Notes under the pieces: model-generated | The model's input: the letters and a program-made list of their open reading frames with translations, nothing else | What the model was told of the DNA's origin: nothing | Databases searched by the model: none | Shown: positions 19,367 through 30,440 of the stretch, one piece after another | Position numbering within the stretch: position 1 is the stretch's first letter | Layout: each line of letters begins with the position of its first letter | Translations under genes and position numbers: made by a program | Assembly (NCBI GenBank): GCA_030248195.1 | Contig: JASAND010026192.1 | Coordinates: 57,954 to 121,953, forward strand | Direction of reading: 5' to 3' | DNA: 64,000 bases | From: Trissonchulus latispiculum | Lineage: Eukaryota > Nematoda > Enoplea > Enoplida > Ironidae

Positions 19367-20742
19367 CGTTTTTCGGCCTCGGGGTGGTACCCATATATAG
19401 TAAATCGGGGTCGCTGAAAACGATGAGCATACTGCCGATACCGCCCGAAGTGACCACTGGTCAGCATGGCTCCTGTGGTTCCTCGCCCAGGGTCAAAGTT
19501 GGGAAAACTCACTCTAAACAGCGTTTTTCGGCGTTTTGGTCGGGGGCATATATAGTAAATCGACTACGCTCGTTTCAATGGGCATATCGCTGAAACCGAC
19601 GGAAGTGACCACTGGTCACTACAGCCTATAGGACCTATTGACCACTGGTCAAACAGCCTAAAACTGCGTTTTTCGGCGTTTTGGTCGGGGGCATATATAG
19701 TAAATCGACTACGCTCGTTTCAATGGGCATATCGCCGAAACCGACGGAAGTGACCACTGGTCACTACAGCCTATAGGGCCTATTGACCACTGGTCAAACG
19801 GCCTAAAACTGCGTTTTTCGGCGTTTTGGTCGGGGGCATATATAGTAAATCGACTACGCTCCTTTCAATGGACATATCGCCGAAACCGACGGAAGTGACC
19901 ACTGGTCACTACAGCCTATGGGGCCTATTGACCACTGGTCAAACGGCCTAAAACTGCGTTTTTCGGCGTTTTGGTCGGGGGCATATATAGTAAATCGACT
20001 ACGCTGGTTTCAATGGGCATATCGCCGAAACCGACGGAAGTGACCACTGGTCACTACAGCCTATGGGGCCTATTGACCACTGGTCAAACGGCCTAAAACT
20101 GCGTTTTTCGGCGTTTTGGTCGGGGGCATATATAGTAAATCGACTACGCTCGTTTCAATGGGCATATCGCCGAAACCGACGGAAGTGACCACTGGTCACT
20201 ACAGCCTATGGGGCCTATTGACCACTGGTCAAACGGCCCAAAACTGCGTTTTTCGGCGTTTTGGTAGGGGGCATATATAGTAAATCGACTACGCTCGTTT
20301 CAATGGGCATATTGCCGAAACCGACGGAAGTGACCACTGGTCACTACGGCCTAGTAGTCCTATTGACCACTGGTCAAACGGCCTAAAACTGCGTTTTTCG
20401 GCGTTTTGATCGGGGGCATATATAGTAAATCGACTACGCTCGTTTCAATGGGCATATTGCCGAAATTGAGGGAAGTGACCTGTGGTCACTACGGTCTATG
20501 GGGCCTATTGACCAGTGGTCAAACCCCTTAAAACAGCGTTTTGCGGCGTTTTGGTTGGGGGCATATATAGTAAATCCACTACGCTCGTTTCAATGGGCAT
20601 ATTGCCGAAATCGAGGGAGTGACCAGTAGTCACTACGGTCTATGGGGCCTATTGACCAGTGGTCAAACCCCTTAAAACAGCGTTTTTCCGCGTTTTGTTG
20701 GGGGCATATATTGTAAATCGACTACGCTCGTTTAGCATGGCA
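19367..20742. repeat. 145-bp satellite array, about 9.5 units
   Basis: GCGTTTTTCGGCGTTTTGGT begins at 19521, 19665, 19811, 19956, 20101, 20246, 20391, 20536 and 20680, giving steps of 144-146 bp; a diverged first unit starts at 19367. Each unit has GGGGGCATATATAGTAAATC and two dyad-symmetric words, GTGACCACTGGTCAC and TTGACCACTGGTCAA. Outer units are the most diverged, inner ones nearly identical. No reading frame stays open across units. Confidence 0.95.
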
Positions 20743-20806
20743 CTGTTCAAGCTCCTTGTATCCATTACCGCATTGCTGGAAAGGGATCCTTTAAAATGAC
20801 AGAAGG

Positions 20807-21614
20807 ACAAGAAATAAAAATGCTCCTCTGGAGCATGAAAAAGTAATATGGGTGATGGTGAGGTTGCAAAATCAAGAGAGGACTAGTCTTTAAAATGCTT
20901 AATATGGGGCTAGGTTAAAAAATAGAAGAGGACTAGGTTGTGAGCGAATTAATATGGGCACAGCTTCGCCGAACAACCCATATTCGCGGGATTTCACGTT
21001 TCGTCTTAGCTTAGAGCTATCAATGTCAGTCAATAAAAAATTTAAGCAGTTGAATACTCATCGAATATAGCTGTTTGCATGTACTGTTAGACTAGCTGCT
21101 AGGAATATATACGTAAATTATCATCATTTTGTTGTGTTGAACTACCGCAGGCTCTACTACTAGGAGAGGTCTAAGGATATGATGCTAAAGCTATTGGTCC
21201 AAGTCAGGAGGAAATAGAAGATCGTGGGAGAGTCCTAAATTATTCTTGAATATAAATTTTCCGTATAAATGGATACGTAAAATGCGCTGGTTAGTATGAA
21301 GCACTTATCGAAGAAAACGTTTGCTAAAATAAAAGTTCGAATAAAGCTCGAGCACATACCGTAGCTGTAGGTTATTTATGAACTATAAACCAAATGTATC
21401 GTGGATATGCATAATAATTTACATTTACAAACCGCGAATATGGGTTGTTCGGCGAAGCTGTGCCCATATTAATTCGCTCACAACCTAGTCCTCTTCTATT
21501 TTTTAACCTAGCCCCATATTAAGCATTTTAAAGACTAGTCCTCTCTTGATTTTGCAACCTCACCATCACCCATATTACTTTTTCATGCTCCAGAGGAGCA
21601 TTTTTATTTCTTGT
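20807..21614. mobile_element. Foldback element E, copy 2 (808 bp)
   Basis: Arms 20807-20988 and 21433-21614 match those of copy 1 at about 90%, with shared landmarks ACAAGAAATAAAAATGCTCC, GGAGCATGAAAAAGTAATAT and GGCACAGCTTCGCCGA. Its centre is unrelated to that of copy 1. Confidence 0.88.
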
Positions 21615-21631
21615 ATTTTTTTGTTAAAGGT

Positions 21632-22680
21632 TTAACAAAAAAATCACCCGTCAACAAAAAATCAGTGGCGGATCGGATCCCAGAGAGCAGCTAGCAACTT
21701 TTTCTCATCAGTTTTGGATAGAGGGCACTAAATAACGTATTTAGAACCCCAAACCGCTAACCTAGTGCTCCAACTAAGGCAACTGACCCCGCCGAAGTCT
21801 TAGTGGTCACTGATGGCCCCCGACAGCGTCCAGTATGAAGTCTGGTGGCTCTAAAGTGCCGCTTTAAAGGCTAAAACGTTGTTTTTTCGTGTTTGTGAGT
21901 GATTATAACCTATTTCCATGCATTTTGGCAGAGAAACTCAGAACTTTATGTTGCTGGGGTATGACCCACGGTCACGTGACCCCTGCCGGACCAGTCCGGA
22001 CCCTCCAGGTACCAACTGGACAGTCCGAAGTGGCTATAAACATGTCCTAGGGGGTTTTCGAGGGCGCTGAATTCAAATCTGGCATTAGTTTTTAGGTAAC
22101 CATGGGCTAATACTGACTTCTGGGATGATGTTTACCGTCGGACGGTCCAGGCCCGGCTGGTTACCAGGTTGGGCTCCCAGAAGTGTCAGGCAACCTCAAA
22201 AACAACGGCTATAAGGGTTTTCGAGGTCGCTGAGCTCGATTTTGACGTTAGTTTTGCTCTAGCTGCTGTTCTGACTTCAGTAACGAAACATAAAAATGAT
22301 TTTTTATTTGTTAAAATTTTAACAAAAAAATCACCCACCCCAGGACGGCTCAGAGGTCCGACTGAGAACTTCTATATATGTATCGATAGCCCACAGTCAG
22401 GGCATGTCACATGTACAATATGGGTTGCCTAGGGTTTTCCCTTAGTAAATAGCAGCCGAAATTCGAACTTCGGTCATGAACGTTTTCGAGGTCACTTTTG
22501 GGTACCCTCACTTAAAGGTCTGCCCTGAACGCATGGAGAGGGCCTAGGGGCTCAAACTCACAGGTTGTAATGTCGAGATGTGTGGCTATCACCATGCAAA
22601 AAATTGGGTCTCTGCGACTTTCCTGTGAGTCAGGGTGGGGTGATTTTTTTGTTAAAATTTCGGGTGATTTTTTTTGTTAA
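21632..22680. mobile_element. Nested inverted-repeat element with TTAACAAAAAAATCACCC ends
   Basis: The outer pair is TTAACAAAAAAATCACCCG (21632) and CGGGTGATTTTTTTTGTTAA (22661-22680). A second pair of the same ends (22314, 22660) lies inside its right part. The content is a series of GGTCACGTGACC-like and GGACCAGTCCGGACC words but no gene. A single further end, TTACAAAAAAATCACCCACT, is at 23308. Confidence 0.6.
22314..22660. mobile_element. Inner 347-bp inverted-repeat element of the same family
   Basis: AAATTTTAACAAAAAAATCA at the left and TGATTTTTTTGTTAAAATTT at the right are perfect inverted copies over about 22 bp, continuing with CCC(C)ACCC. Confidence 0.75.
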
Positions 22681-22786
22681 GCTTGCTATATATATATGTT
22701 ATAAAAACTTAGCAGACATCTTCCCATCACCAGGCAATCGTTCTTTGCGGTTTCCGGTAAAATTTTTAGATTTTGGTTTCTAACAG

Positions 22787-23904
22787 CTGGGCTTTTTCTG
22801 GCGAAATGTGGGGAGAGTGGGGGGGAGCCCCCCCCCCCCACTAGTGGTGGGGGGGAACCCAAAAGTGGGGGGGAGGAATCTAAAGTGGTCTAGGTCTACA
22901 CTCTTAAAAAGACTCTTGTAGAAATTACAGGAATTCTTGTACATAGTTCTCTACAAAAGTGCTGCTGTGCGGTCAGTCACTAGCGGAGCTTCCTGTATTT
23001 TCCACAAAAGTAACTTTTGTATTTTTACCGGTCTCTGGAATAGTAAAAATTACATGAGTTTCCTGTAGAAAATACTAAGCAAACCTGTAGTTTTTATTAC
23101 AAGAATTTCCTGTAAAAAATACAAAAGCAACCTGTAGTTCTGCTCGACTTTTTTTACAATCCTATATCAGATACCAAACCTGCATTTTTTACAAGACAAA
23201 ACCTGTAAATTTTACTGGAGCGACCTGTTATTTCAGAAGGGGGGGGGGGGCAGGTGTGGGGGGGGCGGCCGCTCCCAAAATATTTTCGGCAGGGAGCGGC
23301 CGTTACAAAAAAATCACCCACTGGGTGTTGGAAGACTGAAAATTTGAAAAAATTCAAAAATTTCAGTCTTCAAAGATTATGACCACAGTCGCCCTAATAT
23401 ACAAAATTTGCGTTATCAGCGTATCGAGTACTTTCCTGTGGGCAAACCTGTAAACCGGTGAAAACTACAGGTTTCATTTGTACTGAATAATTCTACCAAA
23501 GTATGTCCGGTAAACACTACCAACGATGACCTGTAGAAATTGCAAGACTCAACCTGTATTTTCTACAAAAGCTTTTGTACTTATCGTCTACAAAAGTGAT
23601 TCCTGTAGTTTCTACAGGAACATTTCTAAGAGTGCAAAATCGCTAAAAATGCAGTAAAAATAGCCTGTTTTCTACATATACTGCTATAACTATGCTAAAA
23701 AGTGCTCAAAAATTGAGTTTGAGTACCAAAATAGACGATTTTTGACCAAAAATCCTTAAAATTTGGCGTTTTCTGAGCACCTTATAGTGAGTGGGGGGAA
23801 GCCCAAAAAAGTGGGGGTGGGGCCGAGGGGGGGAAGGGGTCGAGTGGGGGGGGGCCCAAAAAGTGGGGGGGCGCCCCCACCCCACCCCAGTAAAAAAAGG
23901 ACAG
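22787..23904. mobile_element. CTGGG-family MITE, large and interrupted
   Basis: Left end CTGGGCTTTTTCTGG; right end CCAGTAAAAAAAGGACAG. The subterminal G runs and CCCAAAA(A)GTGGGGG words, and the GCTAAAAAGTGCTCAAAAATT stretch, match the element at 4636 in reverse. ACAG flanks both sides. It is split by the element at 22899. Confidence 0.55.
22899..23634. mobile_element. 736-bp inverted-repeat element with CACTCTTA ends
   Basis: CACTCTTAAAAAGACTCTTG at the left pairs with CATTTCTAAGAGTG at the right, with CCTGTAG/CTACAGG words continuing inward (about 27 of 34 positions). The interior repeats CCTGTAGAAATTACAGG-like words at least ten times and includes the hairpin CGGCCGCTCCC/GGGAGCGGCCG (23266-23303). 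No exact target duplication is visible. Confidence 0.65.
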
Positions 23905-23905
23905 A

Positions 23906-24058
23906 CAGTACCCTGCACTAAAATGGTTACAGTTGGCGAAAACTGAAATTCGCGAACTTTGGCAGATTGATGGCAATTTTCGTCAACTTCGGCGATTTCC
24001 GTAAACTTCGCGAACTTCCAATTATCGCCAACAGTCTCCATCTGGGTGCAGGGTACTG
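23906..24058. mobile_element. 153-bp palindromic MITE, copy 2
   Basis: CAGTACCCTGCACTAAAATGG to CCATCTGGGTGCAGGGTACTG forms a full-length imperfect palindrome. It has the same length as, and very similar sequence to, 17026-17178. Confidence 0.82.
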
Positions 24059-24060
24059 TA

Positions 24061-24647
24061 TATTTGGTATATATATATATATAGCCCCTTGGATCCTCAA
24101 AACAAACAAGTGCGTTTTGCATAATATTGCTTCTATCCCTCTGTACAGCCCTTCAAATGTGACCTTGACATGGGTTAAACACAAGAAAATTAAAAAGCTA
24201 GGTTTATCAGTGAGAAAGAAGAAGAAAGTCATGTACCACCGAAGGTCCGAAAAATTTTGAAGGCCGTGGCAGAAAAAATTTTCGCAGTGTGGGAGATACA
24301 GCGCTAGAACACTACAGTACCACAACACTACGCTACAATACAACACACGGCATTGAAGAGACATATTCAAGAGTGCAGCTTTCTACTTTGTTGTAGCTTT
24401 CTTGAGAGACGGATTTTTGGCGAATTTTTAAAGTCAGAATTTTGGAAAATCAGCCGTGTTTGTACCATAAAAACAGGACTTACAGTAATCCTTTGTTTGC
24501 CCTGACCTATTGACAAAAGTTACGTACAGAAATGGCGGATAGATAGCTGCACACTACGCATAAAAACACATCTTATGAAAGTATCCGAAAGGCCAGACAA
24601 TCAACCGGGCTGGCCACCGGCTTCCCTTTCGTTCTAATGCACTAGCG
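24061..24647. other. No recognisable feature
   Basis: A 97-codon plus frame (23967-24260) overlaps the palindromic MITE and is not taken as a gene. No structure noticed apart from CTACAATACAACAC-type words near 24300-24350. Confidence 0.35.
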
Positions 24648-25028
24648 CTGGGCTTATTCTACTGGGGGGGCGGGCGGGGCCCCCCCAGAAACACCCTTCC
24701 CCCCCCCCCAAAAAATCGCCCCCCCCCAAAAAATCGCTTCCCCCCAAAAAAGTGGGTGCCCCTTTTGGTACCAACTTTTTTCCTGAAAAAATCGGTCAGA
24801 ACGCCAAAATTTCAAAAATTTTCCGGCTTCGCCGGAGATTTTTAGTCGATTTTTGCCTATTTAAGCACTAAATCCGCTTATTTTTGGCGATTGCTATAAA
24901 AATAGCGCAATTTTTAGCATGTTTTTAGAAAAATTTTGAAAAATTTTCGCCCCCTCCCAAAAATGACTCGCCCCCCGAGGGCCCCCCCAAAGAGCCCCCC
25001 CAAGAAAAAATCCCTAGAATAAGCCCAG
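24648..25028. mobile_element. MITE with CTGGGCTTATTCTA ends, TAGCG duplication, copy 3
   Basis: Perfect 14-bp inverted ends with an exact 5-bp duplication TAGCG (24643-24647, 25029-25033). Both subterminal parts consist of C7-C10 runs alternating with AAAAAATCG; the middle has the hairpin CCGGCTTCGCCGG (24823-24835). Length 381 bp. Confidence 0.9.
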
Positions 25029-25349
25029 TAGCGTGCACTTACTTATATATAAAACACTGTGGCTGTGGGTATGAAAGAAAGATATGTACCACGGAAGGCA
25101 AACCTAGTTAGAAAGCAATCAACATACGTACTAATAGCCCGTGAGCACTGTGCAACATCCGCAAGATCAGTAGTCGAAGGTTGGGGCCGAGGTGGGTCAG
25201 AGTTGCTCCTTCTTCGAACAGGGTGTCTTCTCCACAGGCCATGGTGAATTCCAGAATAAACTTTAATCCAATCAGTCATTCAGATAAACTATTCCATGAG
25301 CATAAAAGTAAGTATATATATATATATAATTATAACCATACATACACTA

Positions 25350-25828
25350 GCGTAGATATGGGGGGCATACTTGCGCAAGGGGTGTACTGAGGGTGTACCA
25401 GGTACACCCTAATTTTTGGGGGGACCGCGCAGTGCGCAAGCAAAATCAGGGGGACCGCGCACCGCGAGCGAAGCGAGCGCTTCTTATAATGCTGAATTAG
25501 TTCAGAGAACTATATACGTTTAATTAAAGAATTTGCTTTCCTATTTATTGGCCAACAATAACGCGGAAGCTTCAAAGACCTTTGAAAGCACATTATAGAC
25601 TGCGACATGAGTAAAAGAGGAGTGGCAAATTCAAGGCGGGTCTGCATACCTGCCATTACTTTCAACATGTTGCGTTACCACCCATGGCTTTCCTTTCATC
25701 CGCCCCCCCCCCCCAAATGTGCGAAGGGGGACCGCGCAAAATAATTTCTGGTACACCCGGTGGAGAGAGACCTTGCCCATGTATGATGGGGGGGCCGCCC
25801 TTCCCGAAATAATGGCTATGCCCCCCTG
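25350..25828. mobile_element. Probable element with GGGGGGCATA inverted ends
   Basis: GATATGGGGGGCATAC at the left is mirrored by GGCTATGCCCCCC at the right. Inside are two GGGGGACCGCGCA words in direct and one in near-terminal position, and the hairpin GCGAGCGAAGCGAGCGC (25463-25479). No duplication or frame was seen, so the limits are approximate. Confidence 0.4.
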
Positions 25829-26500
25829 AAAAAATTGGGCAAAAGAAAAATTTTAGGCCCGCGCCGAGCGCGGGCGTTTGACTTTATTAGAAACATGCAT
25901 AAATTGTATATACATTAATGCTTCAAATTAGCTCAACATTGATGCATTTTCTATACCATTAAAAAAATTTTCGCGCCTACGGCGCGAATTTTGTCTATAT
26001 ATTTAGATTATCAAAATTATTATTTTTCATTAAGCATGCTAGCAAATGTCTGTATAAATAGTTGCTTTGTAGTTTTGTTATATACGTATATATCTGCGTT
26101 ATTCCCAACATCATCAGCCTTGGCATAATTGGTTAATATAATCAGAATAAGCTGTTCTTAATGGGAGCATCTTAATAGTTTGAGTTTTCAGACAAGACAG
26201 TAAATGTAGAAAATAGCAAATAATGGTACAAAATGTTGTTCGACAATTGATAAATCATTGTAAAGAATTAAATGTTTCAATAGCGTTTAATGGCGAAATT
26301 TAAAAATTTTCTCAACTTCTGGTGGGCTCTGCAGTTTGGGTTTTCAGTTGTAACAAGTCGAAAGCATGAACCAAAGAAGACTTGAATTAATATGACAACT
26401 TGCTGTATAATACGCAGTATGCATGTAGTTATTACGCAAAAATAGAAACTTTTACCGCTTAAAAAGTCCTCGGTCAAAACCGCCCCCCTAAAAATTTTTT
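25829..26500. other. AT-rich DNA with two GC hairpins, no gene
   Basis: Hairpins CCCGCGCCGAGCGCGGG (25858-25874) and TCGCGCCTACGGCGCGA (25971-25987). Otherwise there is no recognisable element or frame. Confidence 0.4.
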
Positions 26501-27576
26501 GTATAGAGGTCGGGGAAAAAAACCAACCCCCCGTTTGGGCGATGGGGATGAGCTAGCGGGCTCAAATTTTGCATGCAAGTTGGTAGGGCCCATCCCACCT
26601 ACCACACCAAATTTGAGCTAAATCGGACCACTTTTGAGCATTTTGTGACATTTTGAAAATTTTGGCATTTTTGACCCCCCAAAAATTCAAAATTTGCCTA
26701 TTTTTGAAGGCCTGTAAAAAATTTTCCATAGCAGTTAGATAATAACTTTTAATAGTTTCTATGAGAACAACATGTGCTCTTTCCAAAAATGTCGGTCTCG
26801 CCTTCCTGCGACGCTTGGCAAGCTGCCAGCAGAATTTTTACAAAATGGGAAAAAACCAAGGGGGGGGGAACCAATTTTTGCTTTTGCTGCCAAACTCCCA
26901 AAAATAGTTCTTAGTTACTCAAAAGTCATCCACATAGCAAGTTTAATGCGTTCTTTCACGTGAACAGCTCAAAATTGCATTTGGACTTGGCAATTTTGTG
27001 CTAGCCGGTAAAAACCTCATTTCGGCGGATCGGCTGTTTGGCTCAGCCAAAGCGGCCAAAAAGTACTCTGGGACAAAGAAATACGCGAAAAACACTGAAA
27101 CAACGTTTATTTTAATTTATTTCATCGAATTTCGAAAGATTTACAAATTTTTGCATTTTAACATAGAAACTGGCAAATTTGATGAAACCTAGCCAGTTGA
27201 TGCTGCAAATTTTGATGTTTGATTTTCTCACTTATTATAAGGAATATCGCAAAAATAACTGCAGATATGAAGTCAGCGACGCCGATTTTACCTGCCGCAT
27301 GCATAAAATCGCTAATATGAGTTACCCTGACCGAATACTGGGGTTGGTTTTTTTCCCCACCGGTTGGTTTTTTTCCCGCCATTGGTTTTTTTACCCCGGC
27401 TAATTAACCGTTAATTACTAATTAACGACAGGACCTAGAGAGGCGATTTATATACCAAAATGACAGTCTAGACAGGGCTTGATAAGAAAATAATTTGTAG
27501 CCGGATTGCTCCACTGGGTAGTTCTGCAGAGTCCAAAAAGTGACTACCTTGGATTTTTTTTACCCGACCTCTATAC
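26501..27576. mobile_element. 1.08-kb element with GTATAGAGGTCGGG ends
   Basis: GTATAGAGGTCGGGGAAAAAA at the left is mirrored by TTTTTTTTACCCGACCTCTATAC at the right. Inside the right end are three tandem GGTTGGTTTTTTTCCC units (27340-27395). TA at both tips would suit a TA target. No transposase frame is visible. Confidence 0.75.
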
Positions 27577-27920
27577 CTACGCTATTTACATAATATGAGT
27601 GTATACTGCATAAATGCTAAAAACTACTAGGGATGGATCTGGAGGGGCAGCCCGTTGTCGTGATTTGAAGGTAAGAAAAAGTAATCAGGAAGAACAGAAA
27701 AAAGGCATTTCAAAACTTCGTGCGCGCGTATGCTTATTGTATTACTTATTTCCAATGTTTTTACCAGATTTTTGGATAGAAAAAACTTATAATGTCCTGC
27801 AATTTTAGCAAAAAATCTTATTTTTCCCGTAAATTTAAAAGTATAAAATTTTCTTGTTTCTGCAAAATGAAAAGAATTAAAGATTTGAAGGACGATTTCA
27901 TGTAAAAGCAAAAAATTCCT
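27577..27920. other. No recognisable gene
   Basis: Opposed frames of 64 and 94 codons overlap fully and have no family resemblance. AT-rich. Confidence 0.35.
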
Positions 27921-30032
27921 CCAACGATTTTCGGACTCAAAAAGTTAGCTAAATTTGGCCGAAAATAGTCATTTTTTTGGAAAAAAGTTTCTAAAATTTT
28001 AACTTAAAATCGCCTTAAAACGGTGCGAAAACGACTAAAACGTTGAAAACAGGCCATATTTTGAAGAAAAAAGGACTAAGTCAGTTATATATATATATAC
28101 AGAAAATTTTGCATTTTTTGGCTATTTTTCGAAATTTCTGAGGTCCGAATTCTGGGGGGGGGGTTAGAGGGGTACCCCCAATCACATTTCGGAGGTCGGC
28201 CAAGATTTACCCCCCCAGACACAAAGTTCCAGGGAAACTATGGTGGACCCCCACCGACACTTATTTATAAAGATGGGGGGGCGAAAATTTTGCCTTGGTC
28301 CCCCGCCCCCCTTATGGTTCGAAAGAAATTTTTTATCTCCGATTTGGATGAGAAGGTGCCCCTAGGGTAAATCGAAGTCGCTGATTTCAAAAATCGAATC
28401 GAGAGATCGATCCGAACAATCCATCGATCAGTAGAATCGGTCGATAAAAATCGATCAATAAATTTTTGTCTCCGATTTCGCCTATAGGCCTATATGGTCT
28501 GCGGTCAAAATTTCATGAAAATCGATCGTGTGCCCGGAAAACTCCATTTTCATCGATTTTTTCAAAAATCGTCTATAAGTCGAATTTGGCATCTCTGATC
28601 ATAGGTGTAACGGGGATTTGGGTTGGGGGCATAGGTGTACCAGGCTACAGTTTGCCCCCTGTGAGACCTCCCCCCACGGAGAGGGCAGACCCCCCCCCTT
28701 CCCCCCTACCATAGGTGTAACGGGGATTTGGGTTGGGGGAGGCCCCCCTCCCCCAAAATTTGGGGGCGGGCCCCCTTTTTAGACCTCCCCCAAACCCCCC
28801 CAAACCTCCCCCAAAAAATTTTTTCAATTTTTATGCCAAAAATCGCATTTTCAGCCATTGCTAATGCCAAAAAACTTCCATTAACTAATTTTAACATTAG
28901 ACAGGGCCTTTAAACTCGAAAACGTGATTGCCAACATGTTCTAACTCCAAAATAGGGTCTGAGTCAGAAAGTCCATAAAACTGTTTAAAACGTTTATTTC
29001 ACGCAATAATGAACACCTTAAGCCAAAAATTTGGACATTTTTGAAAAATTTTGCAGAATTTACCCTAAAAATACCCGATTTTTAGCCAATTTTTCGCGCC
29101 TGCGGCGCGACTACCCCCCCCCCCCAGTTGGGGGGCCGGAGGCCCCCAAAAACTTTTGGGGGTGGTTTGGAAAAATGGCTGGGGGGGGGGTCACCCCCCC
29201 CCAAACCTCCCCCCAATTACACCTATGCCCCCTACCCGACCTCAACTACTCCCCCCCCCCAACCCCCCTCCCCCCCTAAAATAGGGTCCAAACCAAATAA
29301 AAAATGCAAAATTTTTGAAAAATTTTCTGCAATTTCTGAAAATTTTTGAAACAAATTCGAAATAATGGCTATAAATCACACATAAAGAGCTAAAGATGGC
29401 TATTTATAGCAATTAAAAGGTAATATACGCAATTATAAACCACAATCTGGGCTAATTCAGGCATATTTTAGCACAAATTTGTCAATTTTCAAGCCTTATT
29501 TTCGCATACGAAAACTATTGACAGAAGCTTTTGAGTAAGTTTAGTGAACAGTACATCGAAAAAGGAGCATTCTTAGCTAAAAAAACTTGGGTACAGTTTA
29601 GGGGGGGTCCCCCTCCCCCACATTTCGGATTTTGGTGGGGTCCCCCGAGCCAAATTTGGACCTTCCACTCCCCCCCCAACCCAAACAGGTGGTACACCTA
29701 TGGTTGGGGGCTCCTTCCCCATAGTTTCCCTGGAACTTTGGGTCTCGGGGGGGGGGGGTAAATCTTGGCCGACCTCCGAAATGTGCTGGGGGTACCCCCC
29801 CCCAACCCCCCCCCCCAGAATTCGGGCCTCAGAAATTTCGAAAAATGGCCAAAAAATGCAAAATTTTCTGTAATTTAGCCCTTTTTTCATCAAAATAAGG
29901 CTTGTTCTTAACGTTTTAGGTGTTTTTGCACAGTTTTAAAGCGATTTTAGGTCAAAATTTTAGAAAATTTTTTTAAAAAATGACCATTTTTCGACCAAAT
30001 CTAGCTAACTTTTTGGGTCCAAAAATCGTTGG
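27921..30032. mobile_element. Large foldback, 2.1 kb, with arms over 300 bp
   Basis: Arms 27921-28244 and 29718-30032 are imperfect inverted copies: CCAACGATTTTCGGACTCAA, AAGTTAGCTAAATTTGG, GGTCGGCCAAGATTTACCCC and GGGAAACTATGG each have an inverted partner. Between the arms are smaller inverted pairs based on CATAGGTGTA (28604, 28631, 28709, with inverse at 29216) and a stretch (28255-28420) shared with the foldback at 57339. G and C runs are frequent. No frame is credible. Confidence 0.75.
28709..29227. mobile_element. Inner element with CATAGGTGTAA ends
   Basis: CATAGGTGTAACGGGGATTT at the left and AATTACACCTATG at the right are inverted ends. The hairpin TCGCGCCTGCGGCGCGA is at 29094-29110. 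The same end sequence occurs singly at 30211, 56655, 57249, 57533 and 29692. Confidence 0.55.
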
Positions 30033-30440
30033 GGGGCGGGGTTCGGGGGGGGGTAGCCAAAAGTTGGGGGAGGGTAAGTCAAAAAATCAGGGGGGGGGGT
30101 AAATTTGGTCAAAAATTTTGGGGGGGATACCCCCCCCAAAGGAAACTATGTCCTTCCCCCTTCCCCTTTGGGGGGGCTCTTTTTAGACCCCCCCCAATAA
30201 ACCCAACCACCATAGGTGGAACGGGGATTTAGGCTGGGGGGGCCCAAATTTGGGCTGGGGAGGGATTGGTTGCCAACCCCAACCAGTGGCGACGCCAGGG
30301 GGGCACACGAAGCCCATTTCCAGAAAACAATTAGAAAAAATATCAATATCAATTTTTCTGATTGTTTTCTACATAACGAATTTTTTTCTAAATGATTTCC
30401 AAATTAGAAATCAATTAGAAATCAAAATAGATATAATATC

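Larger units (their letters stand above)
18552..20806. other. Cassette between two foldback elements, with its own inverted ends
   Basis: CCTTCTGTCGTTTTAAAGG at 18552 and its inverted partner CCTTTAAAATGACAGAAGG ending at 20806 start a 65-bp imperfect inverted repeat (18552-18617 with 20743-20806) that ends in TACAAGGAGCTT. Both ends touch a foldback E at the identical base, so E-cassette-E is symmetrical over 3.9 kb. The inside holds the 18722 repeat and the 145-bp satellite. Confidence 0.6.

Noticed and set aside
19367..20742. Regular array resembling CRISPR spacing
   Set aside because: The whole 145-bp unit is repeated; there are no variable spacers. It is a satellite in eukaryotic DNA.
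19500..20742. Nuclear-receptor response elements in the satellite
   Set aside because: TGACC/GGTCA half-sites are present, but the everted order with 3-base spacing is not a standard response element; kept only as a hypothesis under findings.
23706..24370. Several frames of 97-147 codons around 24 kb
   Set aside because: They run through two MITEs and homopolymer tracts, so they are composites of repeat DNA.
24823..24850. Bacterial-type intrinsic terminators at the GC hairpins followed by T runs
   Set aside because: The DNA is eukaryotic and the hairpins sit inside MITEs; I list them only as a recurring structure.
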